NCBI GenBank assembly: GCA_964437735.1
Contig: CAYTID010000002.1
Coordinates: 1 to 64,000 of the forward strand
Length of the DNA stretch: 64,000 nt
Source: CAYTID01 sp964437735
Lineage (GTDB): Bacteria > Bacteroidota > Ignavibacteria > UBA10030 > BY39
Reading direction: 5' to 3'
Positions 19,405-26,486 of this stretch are shown here, one piece after another (the first letter of the stretch is position 1; every line of letters begins with the position of its first letter). The position numbers and the translations under genes were made by a program. A model generated the notes under the pieces. It saw nothing but the letters and a program-made list of their open reading frames with translations, had not been told where the DNA came from and did not search any database.

Positions 19405-19527
19405 TTAATAATGCCGCGCCATCCTTACTAATTCCCAGTACGGCGGTTCGTAGTTGTTCATCTTTTTAAAGAATGATACAGCTTGCAGCAATTTTTGTTT
19501 TTTTAGTGAAACCAATAACGAAGTCAT
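19405..19527 (-). CDS. Possible 40-residue small protein, unrecognised
   Basis: A short ORF from ATG 19527 to TAA 19405, preceded by AAAGG. The protein begins MTSLLVSLKKQKLLQAV and ends YWELVRMARHY. The last 28 residues look protein-like (aromatic, basic, amphipathic), whereas the first dozen codons lie inside repeat copy 1. It may be a real small gene whose 5' end was supplied by the repeat, the remnant C-terminus of a lost gene, or chance. No family is recognised. Confidence 0.2.
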   Translation of the reverse strand: MTSLLVSLKKQKLLQAVSFFKKMNNYEPPYWELVRMARHY

Positions 19528-19575
19528 CCTTTGGGAGTACCCTGAGTGTCTTATTGGTGAGTTTTTAGACGTTCC
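19492..19575. repeat. Dispersed intergenic repeat, copy 1
   Basis: About 84 bases that align with 19661-19743 over their whole length: a T-rich start followed by TTAGTGAAAC, then AAGTCATCC, GAGTGTCTT and GGTGAGTTTTTAGA. The two copies differ by scattered substitutions and a few single-base gaps. No coding potential is shared by both copies. Confidence 0.7.
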
Positions 19576-19660
19576 TTAAACAAACATTAATCTATCAATC
19601 TCAAAGGTAAATAAAAAATTTAACCACTGAGGCAATAAGATCAATTAGAAACACAGAGGA

Positions 19661-19743
19661 TTTTTGTTTTTTAGTGAAACTAATGACAAAGTCATCCCTT
19701 TGGGGTGCGTTGAGTGTCTTCGTGGTGAGTTTTTAGAGATTCC
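19661..19743. repeat. Dispersed intergenic repeat, copy 2
   Basis: The second copy, carrying TTAGTGAAAC, GTCATCCCTTTGGGG and GTGTCTTCGTGGTGAG. It is preceded by AACCACTGAGGCAATAAG and AAACACAGAGG (19622-19660). The GTGTCTTCGTGGTGA and CCACTGAGGC wording resembles short dispersed intergenic repeats seen in many environmental bacterial genomes; that comparison is from memory. Confidence 0.7.
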
Positions 19744-19763
19744 AATTACTTCTTTAACGGGCC

Positions 19764-19812
19764 GAAGCTCTGTCCATGCGCTAATTTGGGAAGGAACGCA
19801 CAGACAGGCTTC
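19764..19812. repeat. Strong imperfect hairpin, REP-like
   Basis: GAAGC-t-CTGTC-ca-TGCG pairs with CGCA-ca-GACAG-GCTTC around a 16-base loop, giving 14 base pairs with one bulge and a 2x2 internal loop. It is not followed by a T-run on either strand, so it is not a simple terminator. Shape and size suggest a REP or transposon-end element, or a structured RNA. Confidence 0.5.
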
Positions 19813-19819
19813 ATTTAAA

Positions 19820-19840
19820 GTATCACGGGAGGAATGATAC
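19820..19840. repeat. Short hairpin
   Basis: GTATCA (19820-19825) and TGATAC (19835-19840) form a perfect 6-base-pair stem with a 9-base loop, 7 bases after the larger hairpin. The two may belong to one element. Confidence 0.35.
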
Positions 19841-19962
19841 TTACCCTAAACTTAACATTTTTATGATTTTTCTAATTCAGTATCCAACCGTTACTATTAC
19901 CAAGTATTACCATTGTTGAAAGCCAAACGAATTTTCTCATGTATGAACATAATTACTTAGTT

Positions 19963-20052
19963 TGGCGGAGAGGGAGAGATTCGAACTCTCGATACCCTTG
20001 CGAGTACACCGGTTTTCGAGACCGGCTCTTTCAACCACTCAGACACCTCTCC
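19963..20052 (-). tRNA. tRNA-Ser (CGA anticodon)
   Basis: Read on the minus strand it starts GGAGAGGTGTC and ends CCTCTCC-G-CCA with an encoded CCA. The anticodon stem and loop give CCGGTCTCGAAAACCGG, anticodon CGA, which reads UCG serine codons. A long variable arm and the T-loop GTTCGAATC complete a class II tRNA of 90 bases. A single-isoacceptor gene standing alone next to repeats is a typical integration target, but no integrase or att duplication was found. Confidence 0.95.
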
Positions 20053-20129
20053 GAAAAAATAAGAATATTTTTGAAAATATCCAACAAAATTTGTCGTAAT
20101 TTATAAAAAGTTGAGCCAAAAAGCAATTG

Positions 20130-20510
20130 TTAATTCGATTTTTTATTCTTAAAAGCAAGCAGTTCTTTGATTATTTTTATAAATTCATCGTCAGAAATAT
20201 TCGCAATTGCAACTTCCTCGACCCCAATTTCCTTTGTGGTTTTAATTATTTCTTCATTAATTTCATCCAATAATAAAAGTATTGCAGTAAAACATGTTTC
20301 TACAGCCGAACGCAAATTCCGGCAGACGTTTAATGCATGCGATTGATCAATATTAACAATAATTAAATCTACTTTTCCTTCGTGCGCCTGCCTCGAAACT
20401 TGTCCTGTTGTGTTTTTAGTATAAACAGTCATACCCTCGCCTTCCAATAGTTTTAAAAATCGTTCACTCCCGGATATATCTTTTCCCAGTATCAATATTG
20501 TTGCTTCCAC
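20130..20510 (-). CDS. Stand-alone degenerate receiver-domain protein
   Basis: A 126-residue single-domain protein with the alpha/beta pattern of a response-regulator receiver (ATILILGKD at the start, VDLIIVNIDQSHALNVCRNL, then AILLLLDE). The position of the phospho-acceptor Asp reads Asn (DLIIVN), the acidic pair after strand 1 is absent, and the switch residues are not evident. It is therefore probably a pseudo-receiver that does not follow phosphorylation. The start is a GTG at 20510, decided by a strong AGGAGG at 20515-20520 with a 4-base spacer. No output domain or histidine kinase is nearby. The function is unknown. Confidence 0.7.
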   Translation of the reverse strand: MEATILILGKDISGSERFLKLLEGEGMTVYTKNTTGQVSRQAHEGKVDLIIVNIDQSHALNVCRNLRSAVETCFTAILLLLDEINEEIIKTTKEIGVEEVAIANISDDEFIKIIKELLAFKNKKSN

Positions 20511-20520
20511 TCACCCTCCT
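20511..20520 (-). promoter_or_regulatory. Strong Shine-Dalgarno for the receiver-like gene
   Basis: AGGAGG (minus strand of 20515-20520) lies 4 bases before the GTG at 20510 and fixes that start. It is one of the best Shine-Dalgarno sites in the window. Confidence 0.7.
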
Positions 20521-20794
20521 TTTTTTAATATAAAGATAACTCAATTGAGAGTTTTTATCAATATCTATTGGCGGTGATAGGTTACAAAACGCTTTTTTGT
20601 AGAATTTACATCATAACATTTACAATTTTTTGAATTTATCCTCATAAAATATCCATTTGATTTTTTTACAAACTATCCGTAACACGTTGCAAAATAATAA
20701 GATAATGGAATGTCGCCCAACCAACACAAATCTTTTTCGCTGCTTGGCATTTTGGTTGACTATTATCCTCTCAAATAACAAAGAGAAAACAACC

Positions 20795-22501
20795 ATGAAA
20801 CAATATCAAATACAAATTTTAGTTCTCATCAGCATCTTGTTACTCTATTCAACTGTAGCAATCACAAACACGAATTATAATGATGTATTGGTTATCATAA
20901 ATAACAACAGTCCTATTTCCGACAGTGTGGGAACTTATTTTGCATCCATAAGAAACGTTCCGTCCGTAAATATTATAAGAGTAAACGCATCTTGTGCTGA
21001 AGAAATCGACAGTTTAGAATTTAATTCTATCAGGACTCAAATTGAGAATTACATATTACAGAACAATCTTTTAGATACAATTAATTATATAGTTACAACT
21101 AAAGGAATGCCTCTAAAAATTAACAGAGGTAACACTTTTTCCACAAGTTCACCCTCGTCGTCACTCGAAAGCGAATTAACATTAATACTAAGTTCTTTAT
21201 CAGGTAAAATCGGGAACAACGGTTTTACATTGTCGCCATATTTTTTAAGCACCGAACCCTTTTCCCGCTCTGTTTATGGGATTTATTTGGTCACACGTTT
21301 GGACGGATATAATTTGACACAGATTAAAAACCTGATAGATAAGGCGGCTGGTCCAATTTACGTAGATAGCACGTACAGTTTTGTACTCGATCAGGATCCT
21401 ACGTGGAATAGTTCATTACCATTTTTAAATAATTCAATGTCAACTGCGCATAACAAAGTAATAGCAAAAGGTTATAAATCGACACTCGAAACTTCCACTC
21501 TGTACTTAACCGAACAAAGTAAAGTCATGGGTTATACTAGCTGGGGCAGCAATGATCGCAACTCGCATCTCTATACTCAGCATGCTCGTCCGCAAAATAC
21601 TTGGACTCCCGGATCGATCGCAGAAACTTATGTCTCGACTTCAGGCAGGACATTCAGTGATCCCGTAGTTTACGGGCAATCGGTGATTGCCGACCTGTTA
21701 TCGGAGGGTATTACCGGTGTCAAAGGCTATGTGTTTGAACCATACTCAAATGCGATGGCAATTGTCTGGGTATTGTTCGACAGATACACGGATGGTTTTA
21801 ATATGGCAGAAAGTTTTTACAGCGCATCACGCGCTTTATCGTGGATGGATGTTGTAATCGGTGATCCGAAAATGAAAGTTTATACCGCCCAACAGCCCAC
21901 ACTACCTGTGCAGCTCTCCTCTTTTACAGGTATCATTTTAACTACCAACTCGGTTAAGCTGGAATGGTCGACAATCAGTGAAATAAATAACTATGGATTT
22001 TTTATACAAAAGTTTGATTATACATCACAAAGTTTCATCACCATTGAAAATAGCTTTCAGGCAGGAGCGGGACATACACTTATTCCACAATATTATTCTT
22101 GGATAGATGAAGAAGCAACGGGAAATGAAATTCAATACAGACTGAAACAGATAGATAACGACGGACTCGAACATTATCATGGTCCGATTACTGTTTTGAA
22201 AAATCCAACGAATGTTAAGGATACCAGTGTAAATCCAAAAGATTATGCAGTGTTAAGAAATTATCCGAATCCTTTCAATCCGAGTACAGAGATTCAATTC
22301 AACCTGGAACATAAAGAAAAAGTTTCGTTAAAAATATTCAATTCCCTCGGACAGGAAGTAGCTGTATTGGCTGACCAGCAACTTGAAGCAGGTAGTCATA
22401 AAATTAATTTCACCGCTAATTCCCTACCATCAGGAATTTATTACGCAGCGCTCCAAACAGATACAAAAAATCAAGTAACAAAAATGGCATTATTAAAATA
22501 A
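20795..22501 (+). CDS. TIGR03790-like secreted protein with T9SS type-A sorting domain
   Basis: 568 residues from the ATG at 20795, chosen because a signal peptide (MKQYQIQILVLISILLLYST) begins there; the frame upstream extends 46 codons without signal character. The mature N-terminal region (YNDVLVIINNNSPISDSVGT, then YIVTTKGMPLKI) resembles the TIGR03790 family of unknown function, often found in metagenomic FCB and planctomycete genomes. A fibronectin-like linker (about 420-500) precedes a type-A C-terminal sorting domain: NYPNPFNPSTEIQF, then LKIFNSLGQEVAVL and LPSGIYYAAL. It should be exported by Sec, crossed by T9SS and processed by PorU (48109-53523). The activity is unknown. Confidence 0.85.
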   Translation: MKQYQIQILVLISILLLYSTVAITNTNYNDVLVIINNNSPISDSVGTYFASIRNVPSVNIIRVNASCAEEIDSLEFNSIRTQIENYILQNNLLDTINYIVTTKGMPLKINRGNTFSTSSPSSSLESELTLILSSLSGKIGNNGFTLSPYFLSTEPFSRSVYGIYLVTRLDGYNLTQIKNLIDKAAGPIYVDSTYSFVLDQDPTWNSSLPFLNNSMSTAHNKVIAKGYKSTLETSTLYLTEQSKVMGYTSWGSNDRNSHLYTQHARPQNTWTPGSIAETYVSTSGRTFSDPVVYGQSVIADLLSEGITGVKGYVFEPYSNAMAIVWVLFDRYTDGFNMAESFYSASRALSWMDVVIGDPKMKVYTAQQPTLPVQLSSFTGIILTTNSVKLEWSTISEINNYGFFIQKFDYTSQSFITIENSFQAGAGHTLIPQYYSWIDEEATGNEIQYRLKQIDNDGLEHYHGPITVLKNPTNVKDTSVNPKDYAVLRNYPNPFNPSTEIQFNLEHKEKVSLKIFNSLGQEVAVLADQQLEAGSHKINFTANSLPSGIYYAALQTDTKNQVTKMALLK

Positions 22502-22510
22502 GGAAAAAAA

Positions 22511-23470
22511 ATGTTTTATCCTCAAGCGACAAATAGACAATTATCATTAATTACTCCGAGACAAAATTCCGTTGTTTCACCCAGATTAGCCTGGATGATA
22601 TATTACAAAGAAGTATGGAATGTAAAAAGGGTATGCGAAAAATTCAACATCAGCAGAAAAACGTTTTATAAATGGTGGAATCGCTATTTCAATTCAAACT
22701 ATGATTCGAAAAGTTTAATGGATAATTCGAGAAAACCGCATAAATCTCCTATGGCAACTCCGCAGGATATTGTTCAAAAAGTGGTCGACGCACACTCGGT
22801 AACCGGTTACGGACAGAGGAGATTAAAGGTATATTTGTCCGATAATTTCGATATACATCTTTCTGAGCACACTATATGGAAATTGCTTAAAAAGTACAAA
22901 AACGCAAAACCAATGAATTCAAGATCGCCCGGAGACAAAATTCATATAGCAACAATATCGTTATTTAATAAGCATGGAAAATCCGCATCCATTTATACCG
23001 CAATCGATGATTCGACGCAAATGAGGATATCGAGAGCTTACAAAAATTTATCGATAAATAATACTGCTGATTTTTTAAAATTAATTATCGAGAAATATCC
23101 TTTTAAAATTAAAAAAGTGTTAACTCCCGATACATTAATATTTAAATCTCTGCAATTAGAGAATGAAATAAATACTATTTTGATTGAACAGCCGTCTGAA
23201 TTGCTCAAAAAAGCGGAAATCGAACAACAGTTTTATTCTGCGGATGATGAGTCAGATAATCTTTTAAAAATTACTGATCTGATAACCCACGAATATATGG
23301 ATCTGGAATTCGAATATATTGAGGATATCAATAGATATTTTGAGAAATATTTAAGTAAATACAATAACCATGAAAAAAATGAATATTTATCAGGATTGAC
23401 TCCGCTTCAAAAATTAAGAACTTTTGACGGATTCCAAAAAATAAATTATTTCGAAACAGTTATTGCATAA
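22511..23470 (+). CDS. Catalytically dead IS481-type transposase homolog, full length
   Basis: A 319-residue intact ORF with transposase layout: helix-turn-helix (about 25-60, VKRVCEKFNISRKTFYKWW), a second winged domain (about 85-130, VTGYGQRRLKVYL) and an integrase-like core (about 140-305, ending SGLTPLQKLRTFD). The DDE residues are eroded. The first Asp (usual HID) reads HIA147 and the second (usual LTDNG) reads LTP206. The third Glu region is altered but may keep a Glu (KKAEIEQ). No terminal inverted repeats or target duplication were seen. It follows the T9SS cargo gene by 9 bases with AAGGA upstream, so it is probably co-transcribed. A domesticated DNA-binding protein is the best guess. 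Confidence 0.8.
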   Translation: MFYPQATNRQLSLITPRQNSVVSPRLAWMIYYKEVWNVKRVCEKFNISRKTFYKWWNRYFNSNYDSKSLMDNSRKPHKSPMATPQDIVQKVVDAHSVTGYGQRRLKVYLSDNFDIHLSEHTIWKLLKKYKNAKPMNSRSPGDKIHIATISLFNKHGKSASIYTAIDDSTQMRISRAYKNLSINNTADFLKLIIEKYPFKIKKVLTPDTLIFKSLQLENEINTILIEQPSELLKKAEIEQQFYSADDESDNLLKITDLITHEYMDLEFEYIEDINRYFEKYLSKYNNHEKNEYLSGLTPLQKLRTFDGFQKINYFETVIA

Positions 23471-23489
23471 TATAATTTTTCCGTTTGGG

Positions 23490-23554
23490 TGCACTTGTAT
23501 ACGATCAATGACAATTTCCTCCCTGTTGCCATTGGATAAGTTTATGCAAGTGCA
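23490..23554. repeat. Long imperfect hairpin between convergent genes
   Basis: TGCACTTG (23490-23497) pairs exactly with CAAGTGCA (23547-23554). Inside, ATCAATGACAA pairs with TTGCCATTGGAT with one bulge and one mismatch, leaving a small loop. It lies in the 96-base gap between the transposase homolog and the EamA gene, which converge. Tails on both sides are T- or A-rich but not classic U-runs. It may be a bidirectional terminator or a structured element. Confidence 0.45.
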
Positions 23555-23566
23555 TCTTAATTTTAA

Positions 23567-24460
23567 TCAATGCTTTTCCTTCAGATTCAGGGAAATGTTT
23601 AGGCCGGGAATTTCATCAGATATTTCTGAAACTATCAAACCCACAATAATAATAGCTCCGCCAATGATACCTGTAATTCCGATAATTTCAGTTAACAGAA
23701 TATATGCGATAATTGCAGCAAAGACCGGCTCAATAGTAAAAATCACTGCGGCTCGAGTTGGTGTCGTTTCTTTCTGCCATTTTGTTTGAAGATACAAAGT
23801 CAACATAGTTGCAAGCAAAATCAGATAGACAAAAGAGAAGAACAGGTTTGAAGATGGCTGAAAAATAATATTTTCAAACAGTAAAGCGGCAGTCAAACTT
23901 AAAATTCCGTTCGTCACAAGCTGAATAAATGTAAGTTGAGCGGGATCTCCTTCCTGCGTTGCAGTATCGAGATAAACAATATAAACTGCAAAGACTATAG
24001 CGCAGACGAGATTTAAACCATCGCCAAAATTAAATTCAGATCCTTTTGGAGAAGTCAAAATATACAACCCCGCTGTTACAATCAAAACTCCGATTGCATT
24101 ACCTAACATCGGTGCTCGTTTTTGCATGATAAATTGAAATATCGGAGTAAATATTACCATAGTGCCTGTCAGGAATGCTGCTTTAGAAGCTGTTGTCGTC
24201 TGAAGTCCGATCGTCTGACTAGCGAAACCTAAAAACAATAATATGCCGAGAACACTCCCTTTTTGAATTGTCTCAAGATCTATTTTTTTTAAATTTTTCC
24301 AAAAAATAATATAAAACAAAAATGCTGCGATAATAAATCTTACAGCTATAAAAAAAAGTGGGGATATTTCGTTTAGAGATCCCTTTACTATTGCAAATGT
24401 GCCTCCCCAAATGACTGTGGCACCCAGGAGTATTATTTCAGCTTTTCGACGTTTTGTCAA
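23567..24460 (-). CDS. EamA/DMT-family transporter
   Basis: A 297-residue membrane protein with ten predicted helices in two EamA repeats. The first repeat starts with ATVIWGGTFAIVKG and the second with FGDGLNLVCAIVFAVYIVYLD. The PVFAAIIAYILLTEIIG stretch near the end is typical of drug/metabolite transporters. The start appears to be TTG at 24460, as no ATG or GTG is in frame nearby before the first helix. Substrates of this family (amino acids, metabolites, drugs) cannot be predicted from sequence. It follows the DUF362 gene by 20 bases on the same strand. Confidence 0.9.
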   Translation of the reverse strand: MTKRRKAEIILLGATVIWGGTFAIVKGSLNEISPLFFIAVRFIIAAFLFYIIFWKNLKKIDLETIQKGSVLGILLFLGFASQTIGLQTTTASKAAFLTGTMVIFTPIFQFIMQKRAPMLGNAIGVLIVTAGLYILTSPKGSEFNFGDGLNLVCAIVFAVYIVYLDTATQEGDPAQLTFIQLVTNGILSLTAALLFENIIFQPSSNLFFSFVYLILLATMLTLYLQTKWQKETTPTRAAVIFTIEPVFAAIIAYILLTEIIGITGIIGGAIIIVGLIVSEISDEIPGLNISLNLKEKH

Positions 24461-24480
24461 TTTATAGGATTATTTCATTT

Positions 24481-25569
24481 TTACAATTTTGAATACTGCT
24501 CAAACAGTTTTCCCCATTGTGTCTGTTCTTTCCAGTTTTCAAATACTTTTTTATCTATGAAGGGCCACCGATAAAAATCGTGGTAAATTTCCGAACCTGC
24601 CACAAAAATATGAACAAGCGGTGTATGAAAAAAAAATTTCTGCAATCCTTTTAACGGTCCGAACCATAATATATCACCGATTAAACTTGCACCATTATCA
24701 CCGACTTCAAATTTCCAATTTTCATTTGAAATATCGGCGCCTTTAATTTCTATATCACGCACATCACCAACTCCAAGTTTATCGTTATGCGCAAGGTTTA
24801 TATATTCAATGGACAAAGGATCAAAGCCCATCATTTTAGCTGCAACAGCATCGATAGCTACCTGATCCGAGCTAGCAAGAATATAATTCTTTATAACCGG
24901 TTTCATAGTGCGAGGTCCGGGACCGTTTCCGGAAGTTGTTCCATCCATTACAGCAAAAATTCCGGTATGAATTTCCTTTTGTATTGCCAATAAATCAACT
25001 AATGTTTTGTCTATCCAGCTATGAGTATAATGCCGCTTTGTGTTTAATAGGCCTCCGAAAGCGTTTTTCATCGCCCCGGTAGTAGTCGTATATATATGGC
25101 ATTTTACAGTTGGGAGATGAATGATATTCTTACCGAAAAAATAATCCGGAATATAAATCCCCTCTTTATATATTTTGGGGAGTACTCTCATTTTTGCTTT
25201 TGGCGTGTACTCTATCCATTTCATATCTTCCTTTTTAAAATTATAAAGGACCGGAATATTATATTTTTTGAATATCGGAAGATAATTATTTAAGTCCTCG
25301 CCTTTAAATGCGTTTGTTACAACGGTTTTATTTTGAACGCACACTACATCTTCAAATCCGGATTTCTTCAAAGCTAAAATTGTTCCTTCAAGCTGCCATG
25401 GAGTAGTGTTGGCTCCGGGAAAAGGAAAATGCCATGAAATATTATCCTTTAATATCGTTGTAGTACCTTGTCGGAGTGTTTCATTCATTCCGGATAGCTG
25501 AAGTAATTTTTCATAATCCTCCAGAACCGTTGAAGGGGAAGTTTTTATTACAGCAACACTTGATTTCAT
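24481..25569 (-). CDS. DUF362 domain-containing protein
   Basis: A 362-residue protein of the DUF362 family, whose fold resembles iron-sulfur-associated oxidoreductases; its function is not established. Family traits are the early SSVAVIKTSPSTVLEDY strand, the KCHIYTTTTGAMKNAFGGL central motif and the DQVAIDAVAAKMMGFDP segment. No ferredoxin-type Cys cluster is present here, so this is the cluster-free version. The ATG at 25569 has GGAG a few bases upstream. It follows the UbiA-type gene with a one-base gap, so the two are probably co-translated. Confidence 0.85.
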   Translation of the reverse strand: MKSSVAVIKTSPSTVLEDYEKLLQLSGMNETLRQGTTTILKDNISWHFPFPGANTTPWQLEGTILALKKSGFEDVVCVQNKTVVTNAFKGEDLNNYLPIFKKYNIPVLYNFKKEDMKWIEYTPKAKMRVLPKIYKEGIYIPDYFFGKNIIHLPTVKCHIYTTTTGAMKNAFGGLLNTKRHYTHSWIDKTLVDLLAIQKEIHTGIFAVMDGTTSGNGPGPRTMKPVIKNYILASSDQVAIDAVAAKMMGFDPLSIEYINLAHNDKLGVGDVRDIEIKGADISNENWKFEVGDNGASLIGDILWFGPLKGLQKFFFHTPLVHIFVAGSEIYHDFYRWPFIDKKVFENWKEQTQWGKLFEQYSKL

Positions 25570-25570
25570 G

Positions 25571-26449
25571 TTATCTCCAATATATAATTGTTGAAGCAGT
25601 AAGAAACCATAAAAGTAAATTAATCATCATCGGAATATCTTTTACGATTGTAAGGGCAGGATTCCATCCTTCTTCCCTTTTGTGAACTAGATACAAATAT
25701 CGGAATATTCCGTATAATACAAATGGAACTGTATATATCAGATGTTTGGTACCAAATTTACTTATGGTTTCATCTGAGATTGTGTACAGAGCATACGACA
25801 TTACTGTAGATGCCGTAACGATGCCGATCATTTGGTCGAGAAATTGCTCGCTATAATATCCCAAAACTATTCGGTGAGTATTTGCATTATTTTCCAATTG
25901 CACCAATTCAGTTCTTCTCTTACTAAAACCGAGAAACAATGCAATCAAAATCGTACAGATTATTAGCCATTCGGATGTCGGGACCTTTATCAATACCGCA
26001 CCAGCATAGATTCTAAGGACAAATCCGAAAGCTATCGACATTACATCAATGATTACGATTTTTTTCAGACTTAAGGAATAAAACACGTTGAATATCAGAT
26101 ATCCTGTCGCTATCAAAGCGAATGCGATATTTAAGAAGAACGCACAAATTATGGAACAGGACGCCAAAAGTAAAACGGCAACTATACCGTAATTTTTTTT
26201 CAACATACCGCTTGCTATCGGACGTTTTGATTTCAGAGGATGAAGTTTATCTTTTTCGACGTCTATCAAATCGTTAAGTATGTAAACAGAACTGACTATC
26301 AATGAAAATATTATAAATCCTACAAAAGTGATTATTACATCATCTACGATCAGTAAGTGTTCCGAGAAAACTAATGCAGCAAAAATAAACAAATTTTTGA
26401 TCCATTGATGGGGACGCATTGATATTATGATTTGATAAATAGTTTGCAT
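25571..26449 (-). CDS. UbiA-family prenyltransferase, decaprenyl-phosphate phosphoribosyltransferase-like
   Basis: A 292-residue polytopic protein (about eight or nine helices). The first polyprenyl-phosphate site is YILNDLIDVEKDKLHPLKS (56-74, with N59, D60, D63 and D67), followed by KRPIASG. The MRPHQWIKNLFIFAALVFS opening and this motif match the subfamily of decaprenyl-phosphate 5-phosphoribosyltransferases (Rv3806c-like), which attach phosphoribose to a polyprenyl phosphate. In this organism the product may feed a glycan containing arabinose or ribose, or have another role. It is followed by DUF362 and EamA genes. Confidence 0.82.
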   Translation of the reverse strand: MQTIYQIIISMRPHQWIKNLFIFAALVFSEHLLIVDDVIITFVGFIIFSLIVSSVYILNDLIDVEKDKLHPLKSKRPIASGMLKKNYGIVAVLLLASCSIICAFFLNIAFALIATGYLIFNVFYSLSLKKIVIIDVMSIAFGFVLRIYAGAVLIKVPTSEWLIICTILIALFLGFSKRRTELVQLENNANTHRIVLGYYSEQFLDQMIGIVTASTVMSYALYTISDETISKFGTKHLIYTVPFVLYGIFRYLYLVHKREEGWNPALTIVKDIPMMINLLLWFLTASTIIYWR

Positions 26450-26486
26450 TTATTTTTATATAATTTTGTTTGCAATTAAATAATTA

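Larger units (their letters stand above)
19335..19962. other. Gene-poor spacer with repeats and hairpins
   Basis: 628 bases between dctM and tRNA-Ser without a recognisable conserved gene. It holds two copies of a dispersed repeat (19492-19575 and 19661-19743), a strong 5'-3' hairpin (19764-19812), a second short hairpin (19820-19840) and a 40-codon ORF on the minus strand (19405-19527). The segment 19841-19962 shows nothing I can name. Confidence 0.6.

Noticed and set aside
19492..19743. CRISPR array
   Set aside because: Only two diverged copies, long and unevenly spaced, with no cas genes.
19963..20052. Genomic island inserted at tRNA-Ser
   Set aside because: No integrase gene, no direct repeat of the tRNA end in the window; the repeats nearby are unrelated to the tRNA.
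20657..20794. N-terminal extension of the T9SS cargo protein
   Set aside because: The signal peptide starts at the ATG at 20795; the extension has no signal character and no ribosome-binding site.
23463..23789. 108-codon plus-strand ORF
   Set aside because: It lies antisense inside the EamA gene and shows no family features.
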